Of a stretch of 23,769 nucleotides of DNA, positions 7,646 through 15,868 are shown piece after piece (positions within the stretch are counted from its first letter, which is position 1; each line of letters begins with the position of its first letter). The notes under the pieces were generated by a model. The model was not told the DNA's origin. It did not search any database and saw nothing but the letters and a program-made list of their open reading frames with translations. The translations under genes were made by a program, and so were the position numbers. Source of the stretch: an uncultured bacterium (lineage in GTDB: Bacteria; Bacillota; Clostridia; Oscillospirales; Ruminococcaceae); the NCBI GenBank assembly GCA_905214265.1, contig CAJMLQ010000037.1, positions 1-23,769 of the forward strand, given 5' to 3'.

Positions 7646-8956
7646 ATGTTTCATTACAAATCCGTAGGCGAGGTGCTCACGGAAGCGCAAAGGCAGCAAA
7701 TTTATTTGCCTTTTTCGGAGGATCCATCCGTTCTGCAGGAGGAGCTGACGGTGAAGGGGACGGTGATTCCCAACCGCATTGCTGTTCAGCCCATGGAAGG
7801 CTGCGACGGCACCGCTGATGGAAAGCCGGATGAACTGACCTTGCGGCGGTACGACAAATTCGCCAAAAGCGGCGCGGGGCTGATCTGGGAAGAAGCCACG
7901 GCTGTTTGGGAAGAGGGCCGGGCCAATCCCCGGCAGCTGTGGATCAACGAGGAGAATGTGGATGCGCTCAAGGCGATGACCGACCGCATCCGGGAAATCT
8001 CCATGCGGGAAAACGGGTTTGCGCCGGTGATCATCATGCAGGCCACCCACTCTGGACGGTACAGCAAGCCCCAGGGGGTCCCGGCGCCGCTGATCGCCTA
8101 CAACAATCCGCTGTTTGAGAAGGACGCGCCGATTCCGGCGGAGCGGATCGTCACCGACGAATATCTCTATCGGCTGGTGGAGCGAATGGGAGAAGCGGCC
8201 CGTCTGGCGGAAAAGGCAGGGTTCGACGGGGTAGACATCAAATCTTGCCATCGGTATCTGGGAAGTGAACTGCTCTCCGCCTACACCCGGCCCGGAGATT
8301 TCGGCGGCAGCTTTGAGAATCGGACCCGGTTCCTGCGGGAATCCATTGCAGCGGCCAAGGCGGCGGTCTCTTCGGGATTCCTGATCACCTCCCGGCTGAA
8401 CATCTATGATGGGTTTCCATATCCCTATGGCTTCGGCGTAAAGGAGGATGGCGGTTTGGAGCCGGATCTTTCCGAGCCGCTGAAGCTGGTGGGGATCCTT
8501 CACAAGGAGCTGGGGGTGGAGCTGCTGGATATCACCATCGGCAACCCCTATGTGAACCCCCACGTCAACCGGCCCGCCGATGCCCAGCCCTACGAGGCAC
8601 CGGAGGATCCGCTGACCGGGGTGGCGCGGATGTTCGGCTGTACCAGGGTCATCCAGGAGGCGTATCCGGAGCTGAAGATCATCGGGTCGGGGCTTTCTTA
8701 TCTGCGGCAGTTTGCGCCGGAGCTGGCGGCCGGGGGGATCCGGGAGGGATACTTCCGGATGGCCGGGTTCGGGCGGATGGCCTTCGCGTATCCGGATTTT
8801 CCCAAGGAAATTCTGGCGGGCCAGGGATTGGATCCCAAAAAGTGCTGTATCACCTGCGGGAAGTGCAGCCAGTTGATGCGGCTGGGTTCCAAGGCGGGCT
8901 GCGTGGTGCGGGACAGCGTATATACGAAGTTGTATCAAGAAGCGACTGCGAAATAA
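7646..8956 (+). CDS. Old Yellow Enzyme-type NADH:flavin oxidoreductase with Cys cluster
   Basis: 436 residues forming one FMN-binding TIM barrel of the OYE/2,4-dienoyl-CoA reductase type. Supporting motifs are NRIAVQPMEG near the N-terminus, MQATHSGR (H135), the YGGSxENRxRF equivalent DFGGSFENRTRFL (218-230) and ITIGNPYVNP. In the substrate-binding motif usually read as HxxH, the first His is K199 and the second is H202. C401-x2-C404-x2-C407-x11-C419 near the C-terminus resembles the 4Fe-4S site of Fe-S ene-reductases but is one residue tighter, and the C-terminal pyridine-nucleotide domain of the large family members is absent. The ATG at 7646 was chosen for its GGGGGAA site; the frame opens earlier at 7436 without one. 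It leads the SDR and flavoprotein genes, 12 bases before the SDR. Likely reaction: reduction of an activated C=C bond; substrate unknown. Confidence 0.9.
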   Translation: MFHYKSVGEVLTEAQRQQIYLPFSEDPSVLQEELTVKGTVIPNRIAVQPMEGCDGTADGKPDELTLRRYDKFAKSGAGLIWEEATAVWEEGRANPRQLWINEENVDALKAMTDRIREISMRENGFAPVIIMQATHSGRYSKPQGVPAPLIAYNNPLFEKDAPIPAERIVTDEYLYRLVERMGEAARLAEKAGFDGVDIKSCHRYLGSELLSAYTRPGDFGGSFENRTRFLRESIAAAKAAVSSGFLITSRLNIYDGFPYPYGFGVKEDGGLEPDLSEPLKLVGILHKELGVELLDITIGNPYVNPHVNRPADAQPYEAPEDPLTGVARMFGCTRVIQEAYPELKIIGSGLSYLRQFAPELAAGGIREGYFRMAGFGRMAFAYPDFPKEILAGQGLDPKKCCITCGKCSQLMRLGSKAGCVVRDSVYTKLYQEATAK

Positions 8957-8968
8957 GGAGGATTTTCT

Positions 8969-9739
8969 ATGAAAAAGATTGCCATTGTCACCGGATCCCG
9001 GCGGGGCATCGGCCTTGCCACTGTGAAGAAACTCATGAGCGATGGGTATGCCGCCGTCCTCTGCGACGTAGTGGAAAAAGAAGAGGTCGCGGGACTGCTG
9101 GAGGAACTGAACCAGGCGGGGGAGGCGGATTATTTCCGCTGTGATATCTCGGTCCCGGAGGACCGGGAGGCGCTGATGGAGGCGGTGGAGAAGAAGTACG
9201 GCCGCATCGACGCCCTGGTCAACAATGCGGGTGTGGCCTGCAAGCAGCGGCTGGACATCCTGGAGACCACAGTGGAGAGTGTGGAGCGACTGCTCCGTAT
9301 CAACCTGGAGGGGACATTTTTCATGTGCCAGGCGGCGGCCAACCGGATGATCGCCATGAAGAAGGCGGGCCTGCCGGAATATAACCCCCACATCGTCAAC
9401 ATCGCGTCCATGTCCTCCTATACCTCGTCGGTGAGCCGGGGGGAGTACTGCATGTCTAAGGCTGGGATCTCCATGGTCACCAAACTTTTCGCCGACCGGC
9501 TGGCGGAGGAGGGAATCGCGGTGTTTGAGGTGCGGCCGGGCATCATCATGACCGATATGACGGCGGTTGTCAAGGAGAAGTACGAGAAGCTCATCGCCGA
9601 AGGTGTAACGCCCATCCGGCGCTTTGGGCAGCCGGAGGACGTGGCCAACTGCGTGTCGGCGGCCTGCTCCGGGCTGCTGGATTTCGGCACCGGGACGGTG
9701 CTCAACGCTGACGGCGGATTCCACATCCAGCGGCTGTAA
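8969..9739 (+). CDS. Short-chain dehydrogenase/reductase (SDR)
   Basis: 256 residues, a classical SDR of usual length. Features: cofactor motif TGSRRGIG (8-15), D33 after the second strand (suggesting NAD rather than NADP), NNAG (85-88), catalytic S147 with Y160 and K164 (YCMSK), and the C-terminal RPGIIMTDM segment. It interconverts an alcohol and a ketone in the cytosol. The closest general class is the FabG-like 3-oxoacyl-ACP reductase/glucose-1-dehydrogenase group, but the residues do not settle the substrate and the genes around it are not fatty-acid genes. AAGGAGGA precedes the ATG. It sits 12 bases after the flavin oxidoreductase and 45 bases before the flavoprotein, so the three are surely one operon. 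Confidence 0.92.
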   Translation: MKKIAIVTGSRRGIGLATVKKLMSDGYAAVLCDVVEKEEVAGLLEELNQAGEADYFRCDISVPEDREALMEAVEKKYGRIDALVNNAGVACKQRLDILETTVESVERLLRINLEGTFFMCQAAANRMIAMKKAGLPEYNPHIVNIASMSSYTSSVSRGEYCMSKAGISMVTKLFADRLAEEGIAVFEVRPGIIMTDMTAVVKEKYEKLIAEGVTPIRRFGQPEDVANCVSAACSGLLDFGTGTVLNADGGFHIQRL

Positions 9740-9784
9740 AGGTCACGGATATCGAAAACGAAATTTTGGAAAGGATGAGCGCTG

Positions 9785-11752
9785 GTGAAATTTGCGGAAT
9801 GCGGCGGACAGAAGGCTGCAGTCATTTCCCTGGACACCTTGGTCATCGGTACGGGCTGCGCCGGATTCAACGCGGCGGATACCCTCTTTGACCTGGGCCG
9901 CACCGATGTTGCGATCCTCACGGAGGGGATCAAAATGGGCACCTCCCGTAACACCGGAAGCGACAAGCAGACCTATTACAAGCTCTCTCTCTGCTCCGAC
10001 GGGGCGGACAGTATCTACGAACTGGCGGACAATCTGTTCCAGAGCGGCAGCGTCAACGGGGATACGGCTTTGGCCGAAGCGGCGGGGTCGGTGCGGTCCT
10101 TCATGAAACTGGTCAACTTGGGCGTGCCGTTCCCGACGAACCGGTACGGGGAATACGTGGGCTACAAGACTGACCACGATCCCCGGCAGCGGGCCACCTC
10201 ATGCGGGCCGCTGACCTCCAAGATCATGACAGAAAAGCTGGAGGCGTCGGTGCTCCGCAAGGGCGTGCGCATCTACGACGGGATGCAGGCGGTGCGGCTC
10301 ATCGTGGAGGACGGAGCAGTCTGCGGGGTGCTGGCTATTGACCAGAACAGGCTGTCGGAGGACGACTGGGGGCTGACAGTGTTCCGGTGCAATCAAGTGA
10401 TTTTGGCCACCGGGGGGCCTGCCATTGTGTATGATGCTTCGGTGTATCCGGAGAGCCAGACCGGGATGACGGGAATGGCGCTGGAAGCGGGGGCCGCAGC
10501 CTGCAACATCCAGGAATGGCAATACGGGCTGGCCTCCACGAAATTCCGGTGGAATGTTTCGGGGACCTATCAGCAGGTGCTGCCTCGGTACATTGCGGTG
10601 GACCCGGCGGGGAACGAGCGGGAATTTCTGCCGGAATATTTTGAAAAGCCGGAGCAGGCCCTGGACATGGTGTTCCTGAAAGGGTACCAGTGGCCCTTTG
10701 ACACCAACAAAATCGCGGGGTCGTCCATCATCGACATACTCGTACACCACGAGATCTTCCACAAGGGAAATCGGGTCTTTATGGACTTTCGGCAGGACCC
10801 CAAGGGGCTGGAGCAGGGCTTCGGCGGGCTGGCGGAGGAGACGCGGAATTATCTAGAGCGCTCCGGGGCGCTGATGGAAACGCCCATCGCCCGACTGGAG
10901 AAGATGAACCGCAAGGCCATCGAGCTTTATGCCGGTCATGGCATCGATCTGTACCGGGAGCCGCTGGAGGTCAGCGTCTGCGCCCAGCACAACAACGGTG
11001 GGTTGGCAGTGGACTGCGACTGGCAGAGCAACATCCAGGGGCTCTATGTGGCCGGGGAGGCCGCAGGGACTTTTGGGGTGACGCGGCCCGGTGGATCGGC
11101 GCTGAATTCTACCCAGGTGGGGTCACTGCGGGCGTCGGAGCATATTGCCTTTTCGAGGAAAAAGCCTCTGCCCGTGGAGGAGCTGAACGGTACGGCCGCG
11201 ACTGCGGCGGAGGAATTGGTTTCCCAGATGCGGACGCTGCTGGATGGGGAAAAGACAGACCTGGCGGCGGCCCGGAAGGCTGCTCAACGGAAAATGAGCC
11301 TGTATGCTGCGCACATCCGGGAGCGGCAGGCCATGGAGACATTGGCGGAGGAATTGGCTGGGGCGTTCCAGGGGTTCTTCCAGGAAAACGGGGTCACAAG
11401 CCCGTTGGAGCTGCCTTTTGCCTTCAAAAACCGGGATATGCTGCTGGTCCAGCGGGCCATGCTGTCGGCCATGGAGCTGACGGGGAATGCTTGCTTGAGC
11501 CGGGGGGCGGCGCTGCTGGCGGATCCGAAGGGAGAAGCAGCGGCGATGCCCGGGCTGAAGGACGGAGATGAGCTGGAGGCGTACCGGTATCTGCCGGGAA
11601 ATGGCTCCCACCGGGGGGACTGGGTTCGAACGGATTGGGACGGAAGTAAGTTCGAGTCGAAATTTGTTCCTGTGCGGCCGCTGCCCCGGACGGACGACTG
11701 GTTTGAGAACGTCTGGAACGAGTATAACCGGCGGCGCGAATCCGCAGACTGA
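9785..11752 (+). CDS. Fumarate reductase/succinate dehydrogenase-type flavoprotein
   Basis: 655 residues. The N-terminus carries an FAD Rossmann motif (LVIGTGCAGFNAA, about 19-31), followed by GTSRNTGSDKQ in the usual serine-rich FAD loop. Residues near 398-450 contain HNNGGLAVD and GLYVAGEAAGTFGVTRPGGSAL, the FAD/substrate signature of the SdhA/FrdA/aspartate-oxidase superfamily, and a helical C-terminal domain follows. There is no Tat signal or cytochrome domain, so it is cytosolic. Relatives reduce C=C bonds or oxidise CH-CH groups of acids and, in gut bacteria, of plant aromatics. The start is GTG with AAGG ten bases upstream; an ATG at 9775 is out of frame. As last gene of the redox operon it is closed by the hairpin at 11767-11815. 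Exact substrate unknown. Confidence 0.85.
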   Translation: MKFAECGGQKAAVISLDTLVIGTGCAGFNAADTLFDLGRTDVAILTEGIKMGTSRNTGSDKQTYYKLSLCSDGADSIYELADNLFQSGSVNGDTALAEAAGSVRSFMKLVNLGVPFPTNRYGEYVGYKTDHDPRQRATSCGPLTSKIMTEKLEASVLRKGVRIYDGMQAVRLIVEDGAVCGVLAIDQNRLSEDDWGLTVFRCNQVILATGGPAIVYDASVYPESQTGMTGMALEAGAAACNIQEWQYGLASTKFRWNVSGTYQQVLPRYIAVDPAGNEREFLPEYFEKPEQALDMVFLKGYQWPFDTNKIAGSSIIDILVHHEIFHKGNRVFMDFRQDPKGLEQGFGGLAEETRNYLERSGALMETPIARLEKMNRKAIELYAGHGIDLYREPLEVSVCAQHNNGGLAVDCDWQSNIQGLYVAGEAAGTFGVTRPGGSALNSTQVGSLRASEHIAFSRKKPLPVEELNGTAATAAEELVSQMRTLLDGEKTDLAAARKAAQRKMSLYAAHIRERQAMETLAEELAGAFQGFFQENGVTSPLELPFAFKNRDMLLVQRAMLSAMELTGNACLSRGAALLADPKGEAAAMPGLKDGDELEAYRYLPGNGSHRGDWVRTDWDGSKFESKFVPVRPLPRTDDWFENVWNEYNRRRESAD

Positions 11753-11766
11753 CGGCGGAGAAAAGA

Positions 11767-11815
11767 AAGTTTTGGCTCAAGCCTTTTAAAAAAGGCTTGA
11801 GCCAAAACTTTTTAG
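11767..11815. terminator. Bidirectional intrinsic terminator with 21-bp perfect stem
   Basis: Arms 11767-11787 and 11790-11810 are exact complements with only AA between them, and the stem ends A/T-rich. T residues follow (11809-11813), and the galE stop codon (11812-11814) lies inside that T tract. It serves the flavoprotein operon and probably galE from the other side. Confidence 0.88.
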
Positions 11816-12819
11816 GCCCTTTGGGCGGATTTTTGGGTGAAGTTCCAGGAATCCGCGCACATTTCGTCAATGCCCATGGTGGCCTCCCAGCCGAGAATTT
11901 CCTTGGCTTTGGCAGGGTCGGCGTAGCACTCGGCAATGTCGCCGGGCCGGCGGGGAGCAATTTTATAAGCGACCTTTTTGCCGCTGGCCTTCTCGAAGGC
12001 AGCGACCATCTGAAGGACGGAATAACCGTTGCCGGTGCCGAGGTTATAGGCGTCGACACCGGTATCTTTTCGGACCTTGGCCAGGGCTTTCAGGTGGCCT
12101 TTGGCCAGGTCCACCACGTGGATGTAATCCCGGACACCGGTGCCGTCAGGGGTGGGATAGTCGTTTCCGTAAACCGACAGGCAGGGGAGCTGTCCGGCGG
12201 CGACTTTGGCAATATAGGGGAGAAGGTTGTTGGGGATGCCGTTGGGGTCTTCACCGATGAGGCCGCTCTTATGGGCCCCAATGGGATTGAAGTAACGCAG
12301 GAGGGCGATGCTCCAGCCCTTGTCCGCGACGTAGAGGTCTCGGAGGATTCCCTCAATGTAAAGCTTGGTGGAGCCATAGGGGTTGGTGGTGGAGAGGGGG
12401 AAGTCCTCCCGGATGGGGACGGATTTGGGCGCGCCGTAGACGGTGGCGGAGGAGCTGAAGACTAGGCGCTTGACGCCGTATTTCTCCATGAGCTCACAGA
12501 GGATCAGAGTGCCGGTGATGTTGTTGTGGTAGTAGCGGAGGGGCTGCTGGACACTCTCGCCCACTGCCTTCAGACCAGCAAAGTGGATGACGGAATCAAT
12601 CTGATTCTGGGCGAAAATCTTTTCCAGACCCTCCCGGTCCAGAAGATCGGTTTCGTAGAATTTGAAATCCTTGCCGGTGATTTCCCGGATGTGGTCCAAA
12701 GCGTCGGGCTTGGAGTTGACGAAGTTATCGACGATGATAATTTCCTCACCTTCGTTCAGAAGCTCAACGCAGGTGTGGGAACCGATGTAGCCGGCTCCCC
12801 CGGTAACCAGAACTGCCAT
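11812..12819 (-). CDS. galE: UDP-glucose 4-epimerase
   Basis: 335 residues, normal for GalE. It interconverts UDP-glucose and UDP-galactose using bound NAD, feeding galactose use and cell-surface sugar synthesis. The NAD motif is GGAGYIG (7-13). The catalytic set is S123/S124 (FSSSATVYG), Y148 and K152 (YGSTK), and family segments RYFNPIGAH and DGTGVRDYIHVVDLA are present. The start used is the sixth codon of the open frame, because GGAGGT lies 7-8 bases before it; the upstream ATG overlaps that ribosome site. It is a monocistronic gene with a strong promoter at 12878-12906. Its neighbours give no Leloir-pathway context, so a general housekeeping role in surface-sugar supply is likely. Confidence 0.96.
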   Translation of the reverse strand: MAVLVTGGAGYIGSHTCVELLNEGEEIIIVDNFVNSKPDALDHIREITGKDFKFYETDLLDREGLEKIFAQNQIDSVIHFAGLKAVGESVQQPLRYYHNNITGTLILCELMEKYGVKRLVFSSSATVYGAPKSVPIREDFPLSTTNPYGSTKLYIEGILRDLYVADKGWSIALLRYFNPIGAHKSGLIGEDPNGIPNNLLPYIAKVAAGQLPCLSVYGNDYPTPDGTGVRDYIHVVDLAKGHLKALAKVRKDTGVDAYNLGTGNGYSVLQMVAAFEKASGKKVAYKIAPRRPGDIAECYADPAKAKEILGWEATMGIDEMCADSWNFTQKSAQRA

Positions 12820-12877
12820 AATACATACCTCCATAATCGGATTTTACAGGTTCAGTGTGGACGTTCTTTCTGTTTTC

Positions 12878-12906
12878 AGTATAGGATGATTTCCCCATTC
12901 CGTCAA
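12878..12906 (-). promoter_or_regulatory. galE promoter
   Basis: On the minus strand TTGACG (12901-12906), 17 bases, TATACT (12878-12883): near-consensus sigma-A boxes. The start of galE lies about 58 bases downstream of the -10. Confidence 0.8.
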
Positions 12907-13043
12907 CAGCTTGCAGGAATAATCCATATAAAAGCGAAAGGAAAACGCATGAAAGCTGAATCGCGTCTATGTGAAGAAAATGTGAGCGTCGGGTGACGGC
13001 GGGATGAATTTGACGACTGGGATAAAATATTCAGGAAATCTTC

Positions 13044-13072
13044 TTATCTTTTCCGGGGAAATGTGCTATAAT
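13044..13072 (+). promoter_or_regulatory. yfmF-operon promoter (extended -10)
   Basis: A perfect TATAAT (13067-13072) is preceded by TGC, an extended -10. The -35 is poor (TTATCT at 13044-13049 with 17-base spacing). The predicted RNA would start near 13079, giving a leader of about 135 bases. Confidence 0.6.
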
Positions 13073-13213
13073 AACCTCAAAGCCTTATCCTGCGGAAAAG
13101 GTGGCTGCCGTGGGGTGCTGCGGCCGCAAGCAGGCTGTGGGGCACGGACATGCTTGGAATTTTTCGCGTTTTCCGGCACGTCTCCAGCAAAACGAAAGGG
13201 AATGATTGCCTTC

Positions 13214-14515
13214 ATGAACGCTTCTTACCCGCTCCGGCGGGAGAAAATCGCGGACGGAGTTTGGTTTGGCTCTATTGCGGACAGCCGCTTTAAGACCAAT
13301 CTTCTGACGCTGAATCTGGTATTGCCGCTGCGGCGGGAGACTGTTACGGGGAATGCGCTGCTGCCTCAGGTGCTGGAAAAGGGGTACCGCCTCTTTCCAA
13401 CCTACCGGGAGTTTTCCATGCGGCTGAATCGGCTGTACGGCGCTTCCGTGAACACGGGCTGTACAAAAATCGGGGACAACGAGGTCCTCACCATCAGCAT
13501 TTCCGCCATTGACGACGCTTATGCGCTGGCTGGAGAGCCGCTTCTGCGGGAGTGCGCGGAGATCCTCTGCGGGCTGCTGCTGGATCCGGTGTTGAAGGAC
13601 GGGGTACTGGAGCCGGAGAATTTGGCCCTTCAGAAGCAGTATCTCATCGACAGCATCCAGGCGGAGATCAATGAAAAGCGGTCCTACGCCCTGGCGAGGA
13701 CTCTGGCACTGATGTTCGAAAACGATCCTTACGGCCTGCGGAAGCTGGGGTACGTGGAGGACGCGGAGAAGATCACGCCGGAATCCGCCACGGCGGATTA
13801 CCGGCGCATCCTGGACACGGCGAGGATCGAGATCTTCCACGTGGGACGGGGCGACCCGGCTCCGGCGCGGGAGGTTTTTGCGGCGGCTTTCAGCGCGCTC
13901 CGGCGGTGTCCGGAGGAACTGGCTGAAACAGCAATCGCGGCGGCCCATGGGGAGCCTAAGGACGTCGTTGAGGAGAAAAAGGTCAGCCAGTCCAAGCTCT
14001 GCCTGGGCTTCAAGACCGGCGTGGGCGCCGATCACCCGCAGCTTTCCGCCCTGCGGCTGATGAACGGGGTGCTGGGCGGATCGCCCACCTCCAAGCTGTT
14101 TTTGAATGTGCGGGAGAAACGGAGCCTCTGCTATTACTGCGCCTCCCGGACGGATCGGACCAAGGGAATCCTGCTCATCGACTGCGGTGTGGAGCGGGAG
14201 AAGGTGGAGGAGGCCAAGGAGGCCATCTTTGCCGAACTGGAGGCCGTCCGCCGGGGAGAGATCACCGACGAGGAACTGAACTTTGCCCGACTCAGCCTGC
14301 AGAATTCCTTCCGCTCCATCGGTGAGACTGCCTATTCCATGGAGTCATTTTATCTGGCGCAGACCCTTCTGGGGCTTGAGGAGACCCCACAGGACCAGTG
14401 TGACAAGCTGGACCGGGTGGGCCGGGAGGAGGCTGCGGAGGCCGCGCAGCTGGTCAAGCTGGACACAGTCTATCTGCTGGCCGGAGAAAGAAGGGAGGAG
14501 GAGTCCGATGCGTAA
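13214..14515 (+). CDS. yfmF: M16-family peptidase-like protein YfmF (non-catalytic partner)
   Basis: 433 residues, two-lobed M16 (insulinase-type) fold of usual family length. The N-terminal lobe has LRREKIADGVWFGSI and LLPQVLEKGYRLFPTYREF but no HxxEH zinc motif, as is typical of YfmF, whose partner YfmH carries it. The C-terminal lobe contains LRLMNGVLGGSPTSKLFLNVREKRSLCYY, the conserved substrate-binding segment. In Bacillus subtilis YfmF and YfmH are needed for maturation of the 5-aminopentanol group on elongation factor P. The ATG at 13214 is preferred because GAAAGGG is 13 bases upstream; an in-frame ATG at 13202 sits only one base from that site. The gene overlaps yfmH by 8 bases, so the two are translationally coupled. 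Confidence 0.9.
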   Translation: MNASYPLRREKIADGVWFGSIADSRFKTNLLTLNLVLPLRRETVTGNALLPQVLEKGYRLFPTYREFSMRLNRLYGASVNTGCTKIGDNEVLTISISAIDDAYALAGEPLLRECAEILCGLLLDPVLKDGVLEPENLALQKQYLIDSIQAEINEKRSYALARTLALMFENDPYGLRKLGYVEDAEKITPESATADYRRILDTARIEIFHVGRGDPAPAREVFAAAFSALRRCPEELAETAIAAAHGEPKDVVEEKKVSQSKLCLGFKTGVGADHPQLSALRLMNGVLGGSPTSKLFLNVREKRSLCYYCASRTDRTKGILLIDCGVEREKVEEAKEAIFAELEAVRRGEITDEELNFARLSLQNSFRSIGETAYSMESFYLAQTLLGLEETPQDQCDKLDRVGREEAAEAAQLVKLDTVYLLAGERREEESDA

Positions 14516-15797
14516 GACGGTGATTGCCAGCGAACGGATGGGGGAACGGTACCTCCGGCTGGAGCACGAGTCCGGGCTGGTGATCCTGCTCTATCCGATG
14601 GAGGGGTTCCAGACGGCCTACGCGCTTTTCGGAACCCAGTACGGGTCCATTGACAACGAGTTCAAGACCGGGACAGACCCGGATTTCGTCAAGGTTCCCG
14701 ACGGGATCGCCCACTATTTGGAGCACAAGCTCTTCGAGAGCGAGGAAGGCAACGTGGACCGGCTTTTTGCTGGCACCGGCGCTGAGGCCAACGCCTACAC
14801 CTCCTTTGATAAGACCTGCTACCTTTTTTCCTGCACGCGGCAGTTTGAGGAGTCCTTCCGCTATCTGCTGCGGTTTGTGCAGGATCCCTACTTCACGCCG
14901 GAAACGGTGGCCAAGGAGCAGGGGATCATCGGGCAGGAGATCCGGATGTATGAGGACAATCCCGGATGGCGGGTGATGTTCAACCTCCTGACGGCACTGT
15001 ACGAAAAAAATCCGGTACGGACCGACATCGCGGGGACGGTGGAGAGCATCTCCCATATCACAGCGGACATCCTCTACCGCTGCTACCGGACCTTCTATAA
15101 TCTTTCCAACATGGTGGTGGCTGTGGCCGGGAATTTTGACCCGGAGGCGGCGGAGCGGATCCTGGAGGAGGAGCTGAAGCCCGGCGAGCCGGTGGAGATC
15201 CTCCGGAAGGAGCCGGAAGAACCGCGGGAGGCTGCTATGCCGGAGGTGGTCCAAAAGTTGGACGTTTCGGAGCCGCTGTTCTATTTCGGATATAAGATTG
15301 TGCCGGAGGAGGAGCCCCGCGCCCTGCTGAAGCAGCAGGTGGTGCTGGACATCCTGCTGGATGTTCTGGCGGGGCCGACCAGCGGTTTTTACGAGGAGAT
15401 GAACCGGCGGGGGCTTTTAAACGCCAGCTTCGGGACGGAGGTCTTCGGTGAACGGGGGAGCCTGGCCGCATTTTTCGGCGGGGAATCCCGGGATCCTCGG
15501 GAGGTTTACCGCGCTTTCTGCGAAATGATCGAAAAGCGGAAGGCAGAGGGGCTTTCTGAAGAGGAATTCCTCTGCTGCAAGAACGCCATGTACGGCAAAT
15601 CCCTCAAGGGGATAAACGACGTGGAAAATACGGCCAACGCGCTGCTCTCGTATGAGATGATGGGGCTGAGCCTCTTCGACGCAGCGGACACCATTGCGGC
15701 GGTGGAGCTTTCCGATCTGGAGGCTTGCCTGCAGACCTGCTTTGACCCGGCATGCCGGGCGATTTCCATCATTCTTCCCGCGGAGGAAGAGAAATAA
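14508..15797 (+). CDS. yfmH: M16-family zinc peptidase YfmH
   Basis: 429 residues. The inverted zinc motif HYLEH (H69-x-x-E72-H73) is intact, and E144 in the downstream GQEIRMYED segment is the likely third zinc ligand, so this is the catalytic half of the YfmF-YfmH pair. The C-terminal lobe has LDVLAGPTSGFYEEMNRRGLLNASF, the usual non-catalytic M16 lobe. GGGAGGAGGAG precedes the ATG at 14508, which lies inside the end of yfmF; the long upstream open frame is yfmF read out of frame. Together they probably trim or process a peptide step tied to elongation factor P modification, as reported for the B. subtilis pair. 71 bases separate it from lgt. Confidence 0.92.
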   Translation: MRKTVIASERMGERYLRLEHESGLVILLYPMEGFQTAYALFGTQYGSIDNEFKTGTDPDFVKVPDGIAHYLEHKLFESEEGNVDRLFAGTGAEANAYTSFDKTCYLFSCTRQFEESFRYLLRFVQDPYFTPETVAKEQGIIGQEIRMYEDNPGWRVMFNLLTALYEKNPVRTDIAGTVESISHITADILYRCYRTFYNLSNMVVAVAGNFDPEAAERILEEELKPGEPVEILRKEPEEPREAAMPEVVQKLDVSEPLFYFGYKIVPEEEPRALLKQQVVLDILLDVLAGPTSGFYEEMNRRGLLNASFGTEVFGERGSLAAFFGGESRDPREVYRAFCEMIEKRKAEGLSEEEFLCCKNAMYGKSLKGINDVENTANALLSYEMMGLSLFDAADTIAAVELSDLEACLQTCFDPACRAISIILPAEEEK

Positions 15798-15868
15798 GAA
15801 GGTGCTTGGGGAACGCGGTCTTTTCCGCGGCCCTTTGCCATAAATTTTGACATAGGTGGTGCTGAACA

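Larger units (their letters stand above)
12820..13213. other. Divergent intergenic region with long yfmF leader
   Basis: 394 bases between galE and yfmF. It contains the two promoters at 12878-12906 and 13044-13072. The section 13079-13213 is a GC-rich leader in which CCGTG (13108-13112) can pair with CACGG (13143-13147) and CTGC (13118-13121) with GCAG (13130-13133). I recognise no riboswitch or RNA family in it. The yfmF reading frame stays open through it but has no ribosome site there. Confidence 0.4.

Noticed and set aside
7619..9724. A 701-codon open frame on the minus strand.
   Set aside because: It lies opposite two clear enzyme genes (flavin oxidoreductase and SDR), its translation has no recognisable domain and is rich in Arg/His/Pro, as expected for the antisense of GC-rich genes.
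7646..11752. Naming the operon as an equol (daidzein-reducing) pathway.
   Set aside because: Only the enzyme classes match; gene sizes and motifs differ, a racemase is absent, and I cannot run the alignments needed.
13079..13213. A small SRP RNA or similar stable RNA in the yfmF leader.
   Set aside because: The conserved SRP GGAAG-type loop and terminator are absent, and the predicted stems are short.
15847..15852. TTGACA as a promoter for lgt.
   Set aside because: The matching -10 position falls in the lgt start region and reads TGACGA, which is not a -10.
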